From Stentor coeruleus (lineage: Eukaryota; Ciliophora; Heterotrichea; Heterotrichida; Stentoridae), in NCBI GenBank assembly GCA_001970955.1, contig MPUH01000959.1, positions 1 through 28,306 of the forward strand: 28,306 bases of DNA, in the 5' to 3' direction. The notes beneath the pieces are model-generated. The model had not been told where the DNA came from, made no database searches, and saw only the letters and a program-made list of their open reading frames with translations. Position numbers and translations under genes: made by a program. Shown here in pieces: positions 27,088-28,306 of the stretch; positions within the stretch are counted from its first letter, which is position 1; every line of letters starts with the position of its first letter.

Positions 27088-28306
27088 GGATGTAGTGAAG
27101 CTCTACCTGAGCATGCGTCCTACATGGAAAGGAAGGATAGAAATGTGTACCTTGTTTACTATGGCACAGAGGAATACTTAGGCCAATTGAAAAATGGTAA
27201 AAGATCAGGAATAGGGAAACTTATTATTAAGTTTAAAACAGTATATGATGGCGAATGGGAAAATGATCAAATTTCAGGCCACGGAACTTTCACATATGAT
27301 AGGCATACTAATTATGAAGGACAATGGTATCAAGGTGTAAGGCAAGGGCACGGTAGATATACAAATGAATCAGAAACCTACGAAGGACAATGGTATCAAG
27401 ATAGAAGGCATGGGCTAGGTAAATATATAAATAAATCAGAAACCTACATAGGACAATGGTATCAAGATAAAAGGCATGGGCAAGGTGAATTTATAAATAA
27501 TATAGGAACCTACATAGGAAACTGGGCTAATGATACTATGGAAGGTCATAGCAAACTGTTGTTTAAGCATGGCTATATGTATGAAGGAGAATTTACAAAA
27601 AACTTTATTTCAGGTAAAAATTTACAAAAAACTTTATTTCAGGTAAAGGATATTGTCAAACGCCAACAGGTAAAATGTATTTTTCAGTTGATTACCTACC
27701 AACATTCCCTACTTTTGGAAGGATTTTTTTGCCAGAAGGTAAGAAACTCCCTAGTAAAACTGAAAAACTTGACTGCTTGTGCATAACAGACCGTTGGCAA
27801 CTTTTTGAAGGATGGCTAAAATTTGGTGAGAAAGAATTTTTAGCAGTTTTGGAAGGAAATACTGAATTTCCTGATCTATGCAATAATTTAATTGGAAATG
27901 GGATCCTATATGAGTCTGATACAAACTTCACAAAAGGATTCTCAAAAAATTTCTCATTTTTTGTTGGATATGTCCACAAATATTCATATAATTCAGAAAC
28001 ATATAAAGGGCAATTTTATGGTTGTAGAAGTGGCTATGGCATTTGTGAATGCAAAGATCGGAGAATATATAAAGGATCATGGGAAAGTGATTATTCTGGG
28101 ATTGGAACATTGAAGTATGCAAATGGTGATGTTTTTAAGGGAATGTGGAATGGAAGTAAATTTTCATCAGGAGAAATGAAATTTAATAACGGAGAAACTT
28201 TTAACGGTGATTATGAATATTACCGAGGTGTTTACACTTATCTTAATGGAGATATTTACAAAGGTAAATATAATAATTTCAAAAAACACGGAAACGGTAT
28301 CATGCC
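27088..28306 (+). CDS. MORN-repeat protein, right-hand paralog, running off the window; interrupted by a 29 bp tandem duplication
   Basis: Homologous to the left MORN gene over its whole visible length. The first ATG in frame is 27124 (MERKDRNVYLVYYG), but similarity begins at 27088 with GCSEALPE, preceded by AAG and shortly before by TAA (27079-27081). MORN units of exactly 22 residues repeat at 27310-27573 (YEGQWYQ..R.G.G). At 27590-27647 a perfect 29 bp tandem repeat shifts the frame, so the simple ORF ends at 27786 in unrelated residues. After the repeat the paralog-like frame (GYCQTPTGKMYFSVDYLP, CLCITDRWQLFEGW) stays open to the window edge at 28306 with further MORN motifs. Removing one 29 bp unit gives a single continuous frame. 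Whether it is a functional spliced gene or a pseudogene is open. The 3' end is outside the window. Confidence 0.75.
27310..27573 (+). repeat. Four tandem 66 bp MORN units
   Basis: Units at 27310-27375, 27376-27441, 27442-27507 and 27508-27573 each encode 22 residues of the form (T)YxGQWYQxxRHGxG. Units two and three are especially similar in DNA, sharing gaaacctac and ggacaatggtatcaaga. This points to recent duplication within the gene; the left paralog has diverged repeats in the same place. Confidence 0.85.
27590..27647 (+). repeat. Perfect 29 bp tandem duplication with GT...AG unit
   Basis: Units 27590-27618 and 27619-27647 are identical. Each contains CAGGTAAA, so the stretch from the first GT (27613) to the second CAG (ending 27641) is 29 nt with GT and AG ends and a T-rich 3' side. 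Excising it restores the paralog-like frame exactly. Confidence 0.85.

Noticed and set aside
1..28306. CRISPR arrays, prophage, insertion sequences, rRNA genes
   Set aside because: None seen: no spaced direct repeats of the right form, no transposase or integrase motifs, no rRNA-like conserved blocks. The gene content is eukaryotic.

Overview
The window reads as macronuclear-type DNA of a compact, AT-rich protist, most likely a ciliate and plausibly a heterotrich such as Stentor. The evidence is short gene spacing (43 bp between the first two genes, 95 bp between a divergent pair), two uninterrupted reading frames of about 6 to 7 kb, an A-rich start context (often 'taaATGG'), MORN-repeat proteins, and use of all three standard stop codons: TAG six times, TAA twice, TGA once among nine clear 3' ends. 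TAA and TAG never occur inside the long frames, so the glutamine code of Tetrahymena and Paramecium does not apply. The organism is an inference; no marker gene is present.

Layout. Positions 1-823 hold the 3' part of a PDK1-like kinase with its C-terminal PH domain; the DFG motif reads NFQ. Next come a coiled-coil protein with a basic Ser/Lys-rich tail (867-2168), a bromodomain protein (2279-3130), an AT-rich spacer with two assembly gaps, a small coiled-coil gene on the minus strand (3844-4344) and, divergent from it, a sortilin/VPS10 receptor (4440-6707). A tRNA-Asp(GTC) (6751-6822, minus) and a 50-residue single-span membrane protein too short for ordinary ORF calling (6929-7081) follow. 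From 7455 to 14372 (minus) lies a giant kinesin-12/KIF15-type motor with about 1900 residues of coiled coil. After a 1.4 kb spacer comes a 2041-residue conserved-looking cytosolic protein with beta-sandwich (macroglobulin-like) character (15751-21876, minus). Directly upstream of it is a decayed, internally deleted tandem copy (22329-24042). The right end holds two head-to-head paralogous MORN-repeat genes, one minus (24104-26312) and one plus (27088 to the window end).

Nothing suggests an operon or a single pathway. The genes fit ordinary signalling, chromatin, secretory and cytoskeletal roles. The most informative observations are about genome structure. Four kinds of small-scale change are visible: duplicated contig ends around each N that differ only by silent changes in coding DNA (likely two haplotypes); a 45 bp presence/absence segment bounded by TTA repeats; a 29 bp tandem duplication in a MORN gene whose inserted unit has GT...AG ends and whose removal restores the frame; and two MORN paralogs that keep a Gly-Cys-Ser-Glu-Ala (myristoylation-type) N-terminus while the codon expected to be ATG reads ATT in one and AAG in the other.
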